64,000 nt of DNA from assembly GCA_022410635.1 (NCBI GenBank), contig JAJVDF010000357.1, positions 1,228,394 through 1,292,393 of the forward strand. The letters run 5' to 3'. Of the stretch, positions 15,001 to 27,000 are shown in pieces. Each line of letters opens with the position of its first letter. Position 1 is the stretch's first letter. This stretch comes from Tretioscincus oriximinensis. Its lineage: Eukaryota > Chordata > Lepidosauria > Squamata > Gymnophthalmidae. The notes beneath the pieces were generated by a model. That model did not search any database, was not told the origin of the DNA, and was given only the letters and a program-made list of their open reading frames with translations. A program made the translations under genes and the position numbers.

Positions 15001-18000
15001 GCTGAGAGTCTTTGGAGTTCCAGAACATGTCTATGGGAATATCCGACTGGGATAGGTCACATGCTTTAGAAATTTTTGTTATTGAATCNCCTATCCTGGC
15101 ATTAAAATCCCNAAGTAAGATCATCATGGCTAGTGGGAAAGTAATACCGATCTTCTGCAAAATAGTTTCTAATTCTGCCCAGAAAAAAGGGATAGCAAAC
15201 TTGGATAAGTAAGGAGGGACATATATATTTATTATTATCATCGTATTTAGTTTTGTAGGTGGCAATTTTGTTCTATAACGTTACAATCAGAATATTGGAG
15301 CTAGAGATTTTGGGCTGGATGAGAAGTTCTTCCCCGTTCCATGCCAACTCACTGTTTATCATGATGGCCAGACCTCCATTAGATCTTCCAAATTTGCAAT
15401 TTTTTGGGGCTGGACTAAACCAATCAGTATAGCTAGGGATTGATGGCTTTCCCCCCTGCTTTGTAATCCAGGTTTCCTGTAGTGCAATTATTGGAAATTT
15501 TTCCAGGAAATCTAAAATTGTCAGATTTTCCCCCTTTGCTTGCCATCCAGCGATGCTCTAGGATAGGATACCCCTTTTTTGAATTTCTTTCTGATTTAGT
15601 CTGTCTGCAGGTGAGATTTTACCTAGTCCGCAAAGCCATGAGTCTATTAGGCAGAGAAACCTTTTTTGGCAGGATTGGGGTATTGCTTGTGCCGAGTTCA
15701 TCTTGATTCAAGAATCTGGATTCAAGAAAGTCCTGCTTAGTCCAGTTTTTTGTTTGTCTGGAGGGTGTCTTATGTGAAACAAGTGAGAATTGCATCAGAT
15801 CTGGTTGTAAGAGGGAGTTGGCAATTTTTTGAGGATTTTTAGCAGTCTCTTTATGTGAGTGCATTTGTGGAATTGGAAGGAAAAAATCCATAATTGACTT
15901 TTGTACTCAGCTGGTCTTATGAGGGGCTCTGCTGGGGCTTTATCTTTACGTTTTTCTGTTTTTTTTGTGGGCTTGTTTGTAACTTGAGTATTTGAACAGA
16001 TTGGTACTGAATTTAATAAAGGCTGTACATTTAGAGAACGTGATCTCAATGAACCCAGGAAAGACTNCAGGCGATATATTAAATCTTAATTCCCAGAGCT
16101 TGATAGATTGTCAAAGTCCTCACCCAAGGAGGAATCCAAATTGTCACCTACTAGGCTTGCCTCCTGTGCTTCAACTTGCCCAGTGCNATTTATCAACCAA
16201 GAACCTTGCTGTACAGAAGAGGCTTTACCCCTAGACAACTGCCAGCCAGAGGGAACCTTTGTAGGCGTCTTTCTACTTTTCACCTCCTGGGGACACTTTG
16301 TGGATATTTGTGTGTGATCTCCAGACTTTTTCTCCACTAGGGGTAAATTCCTGTGTCTATGAAAGTTCTTGTAATTGTAATTCCATAGACTCTGTGAAAG
16401 TATTTACGATTGCTTAAAAGTTTTCGTGGGATCTCTGTATCATTAAATGAGACTATCAGCCTTTTATGGAAATTTTTGTTTGGGAGCCAAAAGATGTTTG
16501 AGATATGCAGATATCTGGGATCAATATCCAATAAACTGCTCAGCAACTTTCTTGCCTGTTTATGGGAACACCAGCTATTGGTATTCAAGCCGTTTGGTTC
16601 GATAAGAAGAGCTATTTGACATGGATTCAACCTGAGAGAGTGAGTTGAGCCTCTGAAAGGTTTTTTGCTTTTTTCTTATTTTCATATCAATCCTATGTTA
16701 GCCTTTTTATTTAAGAAATGAGCCCCTTTTAAAATTGATTGTTCTCTTTGTACATTTAACTTTTGTTGTCTGTGGAATGGTTGGTAAAGTGTTTGATTTC
16801 CTCAACCTTCTTATCCAGTGTATTTAGTCTTTCTGAGATAATTTCTTTAGTACATCATGCGTGAGGAATGTTTGTTTTGCTAAGATCTCTAGTGTTGTAT
16901 TTTCCTCAGTATCTTTCTCTTCCTCGTGGGAGTTTGTTGTTCTCTCCTCAGATGAATTTAGAAGACTAAATTTGTTTACTGAATAATACTCATCTAGAGG
17001 AATTGTTTTAATGGGGTTTTCCACTTCCACCTTCCTCTGCTTCTCAGGCAGGTTACCTTGAGGGCTATCGGGTTGCCGCGGGTGTTTTCTCTTTCCCATC
17101 AGCTAAGCCCCATAATTCTACTTTGTATCCACTTACTTGGCAGAATAAGTGTTCTCCCACTTAGATAATGCCAATAAAACAGAAAATAATGAGCACACGA
17201 GCTGTTTAAGCTGGCAAGTTCAAAGGAGTGTCTCTGCAAGCCGTCTGTAATCCGCCATCTTCCAACTTGAAGTCCTCGATTCAATGGATAAATTGACTGC
17301 ATGTGCACAAATAGTTCTAGTGGGCATTTGGAAAAATAAGACTAAATNGATGATTAATAAATNATATAACTATATTGTAAATATGCTAGCAGTATAGATA
17401 ACAAACTAATGCAAATAAGATAGAAGTAATACAAATAAGATAGAAAAGATTTGAATGTAGCAGAGAACAAATGATTACCACCATCCCAAATCTGGAAAAG
17501 CCAAACAGACATTTGGGTATATTTATTTGTTTGTTTATTCATACTTATACCTCGCTTCATATTNGAAGGTCTCAGGGCAGCCGACAGTAAAAACAACAGT
17601 ACAAAATTAGCACTTTAAAACAGTAACAAAACAATATTTGAAGGTGGAAGAGGTGTGTCTTCAGAGATCTTCTAAAAAAGTACAATGATGATGACAGACA
17701 AACCTTGAGGGGTAGACTGTTCCATAGACTGGGGACAACCACTGACAAGGCCCTATCCTGGGTTCCCATTCCATTGGCTGTTGAAAGGGTGGTACCACCA
17801 GGAGGGTCTCCCCTGCAGACCTTAAGGCTTGGTATGGGAGTTTGGTATGGGAGAAGAGGCCTAAATTATTTAAGGCCTTTTAAATTATATTTGACACCTT
17901 GAATTGAGCTCAGTAACAAATTGGCAGCCAGTTCAGCTCTTTTAAGACCANCATGATATGTGTCTGACCAGTCATTCCAGTCAGCAGTCTAGCTGCTGCA

Positions 18001-21000
18001 TTCTGCACCATCTGCAGCTTCCAACTGTTTTCAAGGGCAGCCACATATAAAGTGCATTACAATAGTCCAATCCGGAAGTTACCAGAGTATGGATATAGCT
18101 GGATCTGTAGCTTTCTCACTTTTCCCACAGCCCAACATCCTCGTCAGTTGTGATGGTCTGCTGGAAGGTCAGAATCCCAGGGAACTCAGTTGTAACATCA
18201 GCCACCCCATCTACAAAGGCAGCATGAAGGTAAGCATGTGAAAACATATTTGCAGGGAGGTGCAACACATTGAATATCCTTTAAGGGTTTCTGTTGCAGG
18301 AGTAAGGTTTCTTACAGGTGTGAGCGTATCTCACTGTTTTCATGGCACTATATTGGGAATGTCAATCAAACAGGAAATGGGGAATCACAGAATAATATGA
18401 CCAAAGCCAAATAAATCTTATTTTTCCTAAACAATCAGAACCACAAAATGCACTGTGTNTATATAATTGTATTCTACTATGAGCCTAAACATATAACTGT
18501 TTTCAAAAGTATAAAGTGATCATAGACAGACAAATGCAAATATACCAACAACAATGCTTCAATAGCATGCAATAGTATGATCATAGATTGAACTGAAAAT
18601 AGGATCATTCTCCAATATGCCCTTGAATAGTCTTTGCCAATAATTGGAATATATAAAGTCTCTTTCATTCAGTTGTACAGATTCTGGGTAAGTATTTATT
18701 AATTTATTTATTTATANTTATACCCCGCCCTATACCCGAAAGTCTCAGGGCGGCAAAAACAGCAAAACATCAATACAAAAATTAAAAAAGTATAAAACAA
18801 TATTAAAAGTAGGGATAGAGATGGCATTTCTTCAGCCAAAGGCCAGGCAAAAGAGGTGCGTCTTCAAGGACCTTCTAAAAGAATACAANGATGATGATAG
18901 ACNCACCTCGAGGGGGAGACTGTTCCAAAGACAAGGGGCAACCACTGAGAAGGCCCTAACCTGGGTTCCCACTCCACTGGCTGTTGAAAGGGGTGGTACA
19001 ACCAGGAGGGCCTCTCCTGCAGATCTTAAGGCACGGGCAGGTTGGTATGGAAGAAGGCGTTCCTTTAGATATTTGGGGCCCAACTTATTTAGGGCCTTGT
19101 AAGTTAAAGTCAAAACCTTGAATTGGGCTCGGTAGCGAATGGGCAGCCAGTGCAGCTCTTTCAAGACCGGTGTGATGTGTGTCCGGCCAGCTGTCCCTGT
19201 CAGCAGTCTAGCGGCTGNATTCTGCACCAGCTGTAGCTTCCGAACCGTTTTCAAGGGCAGCCCCATATAGAGCGCATTACAATAGTCCAATCTGGAAGTT
19301 ACCAGAGCACGGATTACNGTGGCTAGCTCATCCCTGTTCAGAAGTGGCCGTAACTGGCGAACCAGACGTAACTGGAAATAGGCACTCCTGGCCACTGCCT
19401 CCACCTGATTTTCAAGAGTCAGNGCTAGCTCATCCCTGTTCAGAAGTGGCCGTAACTGGCGAACCAGACGTAACTGGAAATAGGCACTCCTGGCCACTGC
19501 CTCCACCTGATTTTCAAGAGTCAGTGCAGAGTCCAGAAGCACCCCAAGATTTCGCACCCGTCCCTTATAGGGTAATTCTACCCCACCAAGGACAGGGTGC
19601 CTCCCCACTTCACGAACCCGGGATGCCCCAACACACAGCACCTCTGTCTTGTCTGGATTCAGCTTCAATTTATTGGCCCCCCCTACCAGAAGCCAGACAT
19701 ATGTCCACCTACTAGTATGTCCACCTACTATTAGTAATTCCATAATATTATCCTACATTTTTCTTTCTAATTCTACTCCTGTGGAGCTTATACAAGAGAT
19801 TTTAGACATTCTTTTTCAATAGCAAAGCATGAAAAACCACAGTTGGAACATTACTATTGATGTCATACTATCTTATTGTCCAGAAACAGTGTATGCTCCA
19901 AACCCAATTGGNGAAGACTCTTCAAGGGAATATTGGAAAATGGTCCTGTTCTCAGTTCTACCTATGGCTGTACTATGAGCTATTGAATCATTGTTGTTTG
20001 TAGACATTTGTCTGTTTATGAGCACTTTGCATTTTTGAAAGCAGTTATATGNTTAGGCTCTTACTAGAATACAGTTATATACACACAGTGCATTTTGTGG
20101 TCCTGATTGTTTGGGAAGCACTGTATTGGGAATGTCAGATGTAAAATCTGTAGTATTACTATTACCAGAACACAACAGTACCAAGTTTCCTGTAATAATA
20201 ATGCTTAACATCTGTCAAAGCTTTCAGACTCGGATTGTTTGGGGCTACTGGAAGCCAGCCAACCATGTGGAAAATAACAAAATCAAGTAGGTGGACATAT
20301 GTCTGGCTTCTGGTATCCCCAAGTGAATTGATTCTTGATAACTGACATGAAGGTCAGCCCTCTAGTCTGGCAAAGGATGGCAAGGGACAGTCTCAAGATC
20401 TTGACTCATGCTCTCTGAGGCAGCCTAAATCTGAGCTAGAGGCAGAGCATGTGGGAATAATTTTATGCAATTTTTGTATGTAGATTGGGTACCTTTGTGA
20501 CTTCTCCACCTAGAAGGGCATTAGGACAAGTGAGAACATGATCCAAGGGAGGACCATGTAGCAGAACGTAATGAACTGACTCCTTCATTTCAGGCTGTGA
20601 TTGAGCTTCGGTATGGAATCATTGAGGACAGCTCCTGGGGAGATGATTTTGTGTTTGAGGCACAAGTTAAAAGGTAGGTTTATTCTACTATTCTGTCTAG
20701 ACGAGGTCATTTTAGTAGATCCATCAAATGTTTAGAATTCCAATCCTGTTTCACTGTAGCCTGCACTACGGCCATGATCACACACCTCTTAAGTAATCCT
20801 AATTCAAGGAAGAGTCCAAATTCAATTCAGAACTTTTTGGCCACACACCTTTTGCTACTGCTCTGCCCCAGACTCTTAAACTGTGGGGAATGCTCCCAGA
20901 GTTGGATAAGAGAACAGTGGGAGTATGGGACACAGGGGAGCCACAGATAATAGGAGTAAATTTCATTAAAGACGACTTCTTTAACCTACCCTTTGGCTGA

Positions 21001-24000
21001 AAAAACAATGCTCTCTTCCTTACTGCATGGTACTGTTATTTCTGTTTTTACTGTTAATCACTCTGAGACCTTCAGGTATAGGACAGTATAGAAATGCAAA
21101 TAAATAAACTAAATAATAAAATAAATTTCAGCTCTTCTCCTTTGCTAGTGATTTCTTACATCTTCCTCAAGCTTAGTCCTATTCCCCTCTGCTCTAACTG
21201 CAACTCCAGGAACACTTATGACAGTTTAAGAATCTGGTGCAGCAGCAGCAGCCACAAGTGGGGTTATGGCCTTTGCATTCCAAAGTTGATTTGGACGCAC
21301 CCTCAAATGCCCTTAAAACAGGCTGAATTAGGATTACTTAAGGGTTGTGTGACCATTGCCCCTAAGTTATAACACTTCCAATAAAGGCAAAGTTGGAGGA
21401 GAAAAGTTGAAAAGCTGAATTTGANTTTGGAGGGAAATAATGGGTACAATCATTTTAGGCAGATTTGGATATTATAGCAACATTTTTTTAAAAAAAGAGA
21501 AACAAAGAATTTAATGGAGGAAAAGCGCATCAGAAGAGAAGGAACACTGTGGTAGAAGAATAAGTGAAAGAATGACTTAATATAATCTTAAATTTGGAAA
21601 GGTTTATTGAACCCCAATGATCCTTAGTCACAAGGTCAGGCTGCAAGAAGAGAGTTCTCNTTGAATGTTAAAAGTGTTTAGAGTTTTGGGCAGAAATAAG
21701 TTATTTCTATTTAATCCTATGTATTAAATTTAATGTTAATGTATATTGTACAGCACCATGTACATGGATGGCGCTTTATAAATAAACTAGGGGGATTAGC
21801 CCGAGCTCAGTATCACAATGGGTTNGGGCTCTAGCCTTTGTCCCTTAGTCCCCTAGCCAGCCACCTTCTCCAGCCCATGTGCTGTTAGTGGGCATGGAGC
21901 TGATGCCCCACCAAGGCCAAACCTGATGCCGCCACCAGCCCACCTGTGCTGCCTGCTCCTCAGCTTGGCCCAGGGGGACAGGGCAGGCAGGCAGCCTTGG
22001 ATCTGTCCTCCATTTTGTTTTGTATTTGTGCTGCTGCTCCAGCGCTGTTCCNTCCAATCTGACAGCGAGGGAAGTGGGAGTTACAACCCCCTCGATGTCT
22101 GATTGGGTGGACGATCACGAATGCTCTCTTATATATAGGATGAAATAACAAGCAACAGCAATCCCAGAGCAGGCTGTGTGCACGTTGTACATGTACTTTT
22201 ACAATTCACATTTCTTTCTATTTTATAGCAACAATGAGTCAAATGAAACCCTTCATGACAACAGGGTCACCCGTACGATTCCTGTCTGCTACCCTGTTAA
22301 CATCATTATCAAGGAGTAAGAGATGTGTTGTCTTTCTTTTTCATCTTTGACGCCACAGTCACACACGTGCTTTTAAGCCATCTTCAATCCTGAAGAACTG
22401 GACTGAAAATTAGAAAAAAGAGGCAGTTTTCCCTGTTTGTTCTAGTTTTCAGCCCAGTTCTTCAGGACTGAAGATGGGAGCTGAGCTTAAGAATCTTATA
22501 ATGGGATTGCCTGTACTTCATGGTTCTCTTTGGGGGCGTCCAGAAAAATCGACCTTAAGTGAACATCTGCTTTAACAGCTTGTGCTGAGATTACTCCATA
22601 AGTGGAGACTTTCCACCCATTGGATCCACTTAAGTCACAGGAAAGAGGTGGTGTCAGTCCCATTCTTCTCTCCACAAAATGCTACCTGTGGGGAGCTCTA
22701 CATCCCTACTGAGGTGGTTCTANAACTATATTATTGTTTATAGCTCATAAGCTCATTTTTTTCAGAAGAGTGTGTCAGCTTGAACAGTCACTAGTTACAC
22801 AATCATCTGCTATTTGTACAAATTGAGAACATAAGTACATAAGAAGAGCCATACTGGATCGGGCCAGAGCCCATCTAGTCCAGCATTCTGTATCATACAG
22901 AGGCGCACCAAATGCACCCTGTTATTACGGCCAAAAGGAGCAAGTGGCTGCGATTGCAGACATCTCCTGCCTGTTCCTTTCAGCCATAACAACTCGCTGG
23001 TGTTATGNCCGAAAGGAACAGGAGGCTCCGTGTGTCGGTGTCTTGGGCCAAGACGGCGATGTTCACAGCTCCTTGGGTGCTTTGCTCAGAACACCCTGGC
23101 CGAGACAAACGGGGTGTTGCGAACGAAGNACCCAGGCGGCTGCGAGTATCAGCGTCTTGGGCCAAGAAACCGACNCTCGCAGGTGCCCATTTGTCCAAGA
23201 TGCCGACATTCGACGATGCCACTTCCAGAATCTACTTCCTGGAATGGCATCCGGAGGGACATCACTTCATGTCCTGCCCCGGAAGTGATGTTACCTCCCA
23301 GGTGGGACAGGAAATGATGCCACTCTGGCCCTCACACTCCTTTAATAATGTTTGATCAGCTCTTGGGTAACAAAAGGTTGGACCACACTGATTTAATCAC
23401 GACAGTTTTGTTCAATACACATAACTGTGTTAGAAAATGCCCATGATATAGGAGGGGAAACAGTCATGTTTTGTAATATAGGACAATTTATCTTGCTCTG
23501 TCTCTGGAGTTTTTTTAATGAATGTTCATAGCTAGAAGATTATAGCTAGAAGGAAGTTGCACCTACTAGTAGAAATGCTTCTAAGCATGTTACTGTCTTC
23601 GCTGCAAACAATGCATGTGCCGTGCCTTGCCCTTCCACAAACTCATCTCTNTTTTTTATTCATCATAGGTTAGAAACTAACAGCCACTATGTGAATTTCA
23701 GTTCTCTTCATCAACAAAACGAGACTGTGGATCACGCTTATGAAGTGAGTGAAAGCCTAAGATACACTATATTGCCAAAGGTATTCGCTCACACACACAC
23801 ACAACTGAATGTTGGTATGAGTGAATACTTTCCCTCAATATAGTGTAGGTTTTTTGATGTTATATTGGAAATGCCAGGCTGATATTCCCAATATAGTCCT
23901 GATTTAAGCAGTCAAGCCCATTTCCTATAATAGCAACGCTTACGTTGAATAGCAATTTGCATCTTTATCACAGCACACTGGACTATGTAAAGAGGCATAA

Positions 24001-27000
24001 CATAATAATCTACAAGCGCCCTATTCATTTTCTTGCCACTATCATAATAGGTATCATCATAAAAAGAAANAGAGGCAGGTTGAGACTCCAGAGCAGAGGG
24101 AATTTCATGGTTAAGAGCAGGTGCAGCAAATATGTTGTCTTCAAAATATTACTGAACAAAACCTTGCATCATCCTTAACATTACCAATGCTGGTCTGCCT
24201 TAGTTACAAAGAGCTGCCTTATACTGTGGGTTTTCGCANCCAGCTTTTGGTGGTTTTAAAAAAATAGTATTTTGCATTCATGATTCTGCAGTGACTGGCA
24301 CTCCAAAGGGTTTTGTCATTGGATACCACCGAGTCATAACTAGCACTTGTTTAACTGCACGGGCATCTCAGTGTTTTGACATTGGGAGGGTTTGGGAACC
24401 TACCAACCCCCATCTGATCTGATTCCTGTATCACTGAACTACAGCAACTCCTAAACTACTAGTAAATAGCTCATTTCTAATCAAAGCTCTATAACATCCG
24501 CCAAAGAAAGGCATTTTATTTGCCCTTTTCTATCATTGACTAGTGTGGGACAAATTTCACTCCCAAGTCAGACGACAATGAGTTAAACAATTGTTCTATT
24601 TTAATCTGTTTTACCGAGCTGAGTTCAANGTACTAACATTGGGCCCCAAATATTTGAAGGAAGACCTCCTCCCATACGTACCTGACCACACCCTAAGGTC
24701 CCGGGTATAAATAAATAAATAAATTCTGTTGAGTCTCTCCTGACAGTCCCATATCCTTTACCCGTTAAAAATGTGTGGACACATGGGAGGGCCTCCTCTG
24801 TGATAGCCCCCAAGTTATGGAATTCTCCCCCCTCCGAAGTACATCAGGCACCTATGCTGTTCATATTAAGATATCTGCTGAAGATGCCCAAAATTCCCCT
24901 CTTGTTGAAGGCGCTGTTTTATTTTTTAATTGTTCTATTAATCTGTTTTATGGTTTTTTATTGTGATCTGCCTTGAGACCTTTGTTCAGCCTTTTTGCCA
25001 TTCCTGATCATCCTTTTTTGCCCATTGTTCATTCCAGTTTAAACTGCAGCAACACCTCCTTGTCTATTTCTTTATTCCCATATAGGTAGTAAATTCGCCC
25101 TTACACCTTTTTGCACCCCCTGCAGTGACAGTGTTTGTGATGGTACCAATTACATTCCCTGCGGGATTGACATGGAAAATGAAGAATATTCAAACTGTAA
25201 GTTTTAAACAGAGCAAAAAAGTATTAAGTGACCATATTGATGGAAATTAACACTCTCTTGTGTTGAATCAAAATAGCCAAAAATGATCAGTGAAACTGTA
25301 ACACAGTTGTCTCTTGCTTTAACAACACCGTTTGGTTTTTGAAAAATTCTGTGCTATATAACAGAAAACCATGTGATTCAAGTAATTACTCTATAAAGAA
25401 TTAGGGATTTGGTAAANATGGCCTCTGAAGCTTCCCAGAATAAATTAATGGCGTCTAAAATTGCAATTTTCCAAGCCCTCATAGTCTAGACTGAAAATTT
25501 TTTCTGAGACTCATACTAGTAATTAATAGTCATGCTAAAGTGCATGAGAAATTTCAAAGCATATGAGAAATTAGCGACATCATTCATAGGGGGCAGAGCC
25601 AAAAGGCCTTTTTACCCACACCAACAGATTTTTTTTAAAAAATAATTTTATTTATTTATTTTTCCTCAGCAGAAAACAGGGAAATTGTTGTCCCCATGAA
25701 GGGTGGATTGGACACCGCAAACTGGGGTTTCCCCAGGAAACCAGGGTCATCTGGTCAGCCTATCTTACATTTGACTTCACAGCAGCTGAATACAATTTAT
25801 TACAGTTTTATTAACAATAGCAGTAGATAAAGAAATNAAATGATTCACATAGAGTCAGATCAATCAGTCAAAGAAGAAGTCGAAGAAGAAGAAGAAGAAA
25901 GTTATACCCCGCTTTTCCCACCTTTCAAAGGGACTCAAAATAGGCTTACAAGGGTATTTTTGCCCGAAGGCTTCCATTCTATCTTCCCCACCAGGCTGTG
26001 GTGGTTCCCACATATCTACTTGCATTCAGTTGCAATTTCTTGCAATTCATGCTTTCGAATAGCTGTGTTGGCTAAAGCTACAGGCTAGTGGAANGTGCTC
26101 ACCCCTCCCCACGTCCCACACAGGGCTTCAAAATCCCATTTCCCACATGAGAGACGGATTCCTTAGCGACTGGGCTATCTGTGCTGCTTACACAGAACTC
26201 AAACTCCATTTTACAGAGACAGGAATGTGGAAAGTTCAAGAATAGTCAGTTATCAGTAATAGTCAAAGGTGGAAGCTATGCTCCTATTTCTAGCCTTTCT
26301 ACCTAATCACAGGAAAAACAGGGATGGAACATAATATTTTGATATTTCTCTCAATGTAGCTAGACACATCTGCACTCATTATAGGCAATGATTGATGCTT
26401 CTGCAACAGACTCATTTAAGGATATAGTTGCTGTTGTGTTTCTCAAAGCCAAGAAAGTAAACAGCATGAGAAAGACAACATGACATCAATTTATCTATAC
26501 TGGAACAGTGACATTTGCAGGTCCCTGGCATTTTGGCAATTTCCAGTGTTGTATGCTAGTGCAAAACATGCAGCCGTCTTTTTTTGGAACAAGGGGCAAC
26601 TGAATAAATGGTAATTTCCTCCATACCAGGAGTAAGGAGAGTCAAGTACAGCAATACACAACTAGCTTTAATATTNACATGGATTGTTCTCCATTCCCTA
26701 GGTTCCTAATGTGACTTGCCGATCCATTCAAACAGACAACAACAAAATAAGCCGGATGGAATGGGATGAGGTAGATTACTCCTGGCTGCTTGAAGCACAA
26801 GAATAAATAACATTCCTAAACATGTGTTAATATATGTTACAGTAGGATCAGCCCTGTCTTTAAAGTACAATATGGGTGCGAAATCTAGGGGTGCTTCTGG
26901 ATCCTTCACTGACACTTGAAGATCAGGTGGAGGCAGTGGCCAGGATCGCCTACTTCCAGCTACATCTAGTCCACCAGTTGCAGCCACTTCTGGTCAGGGA

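Noticed and set aside
18832..19743. 303-codon minus-strand frame as a host gene
   Set aside because: It is the L2-clade reverse-transcriptase C-terminus, with an internal duplicated segment.
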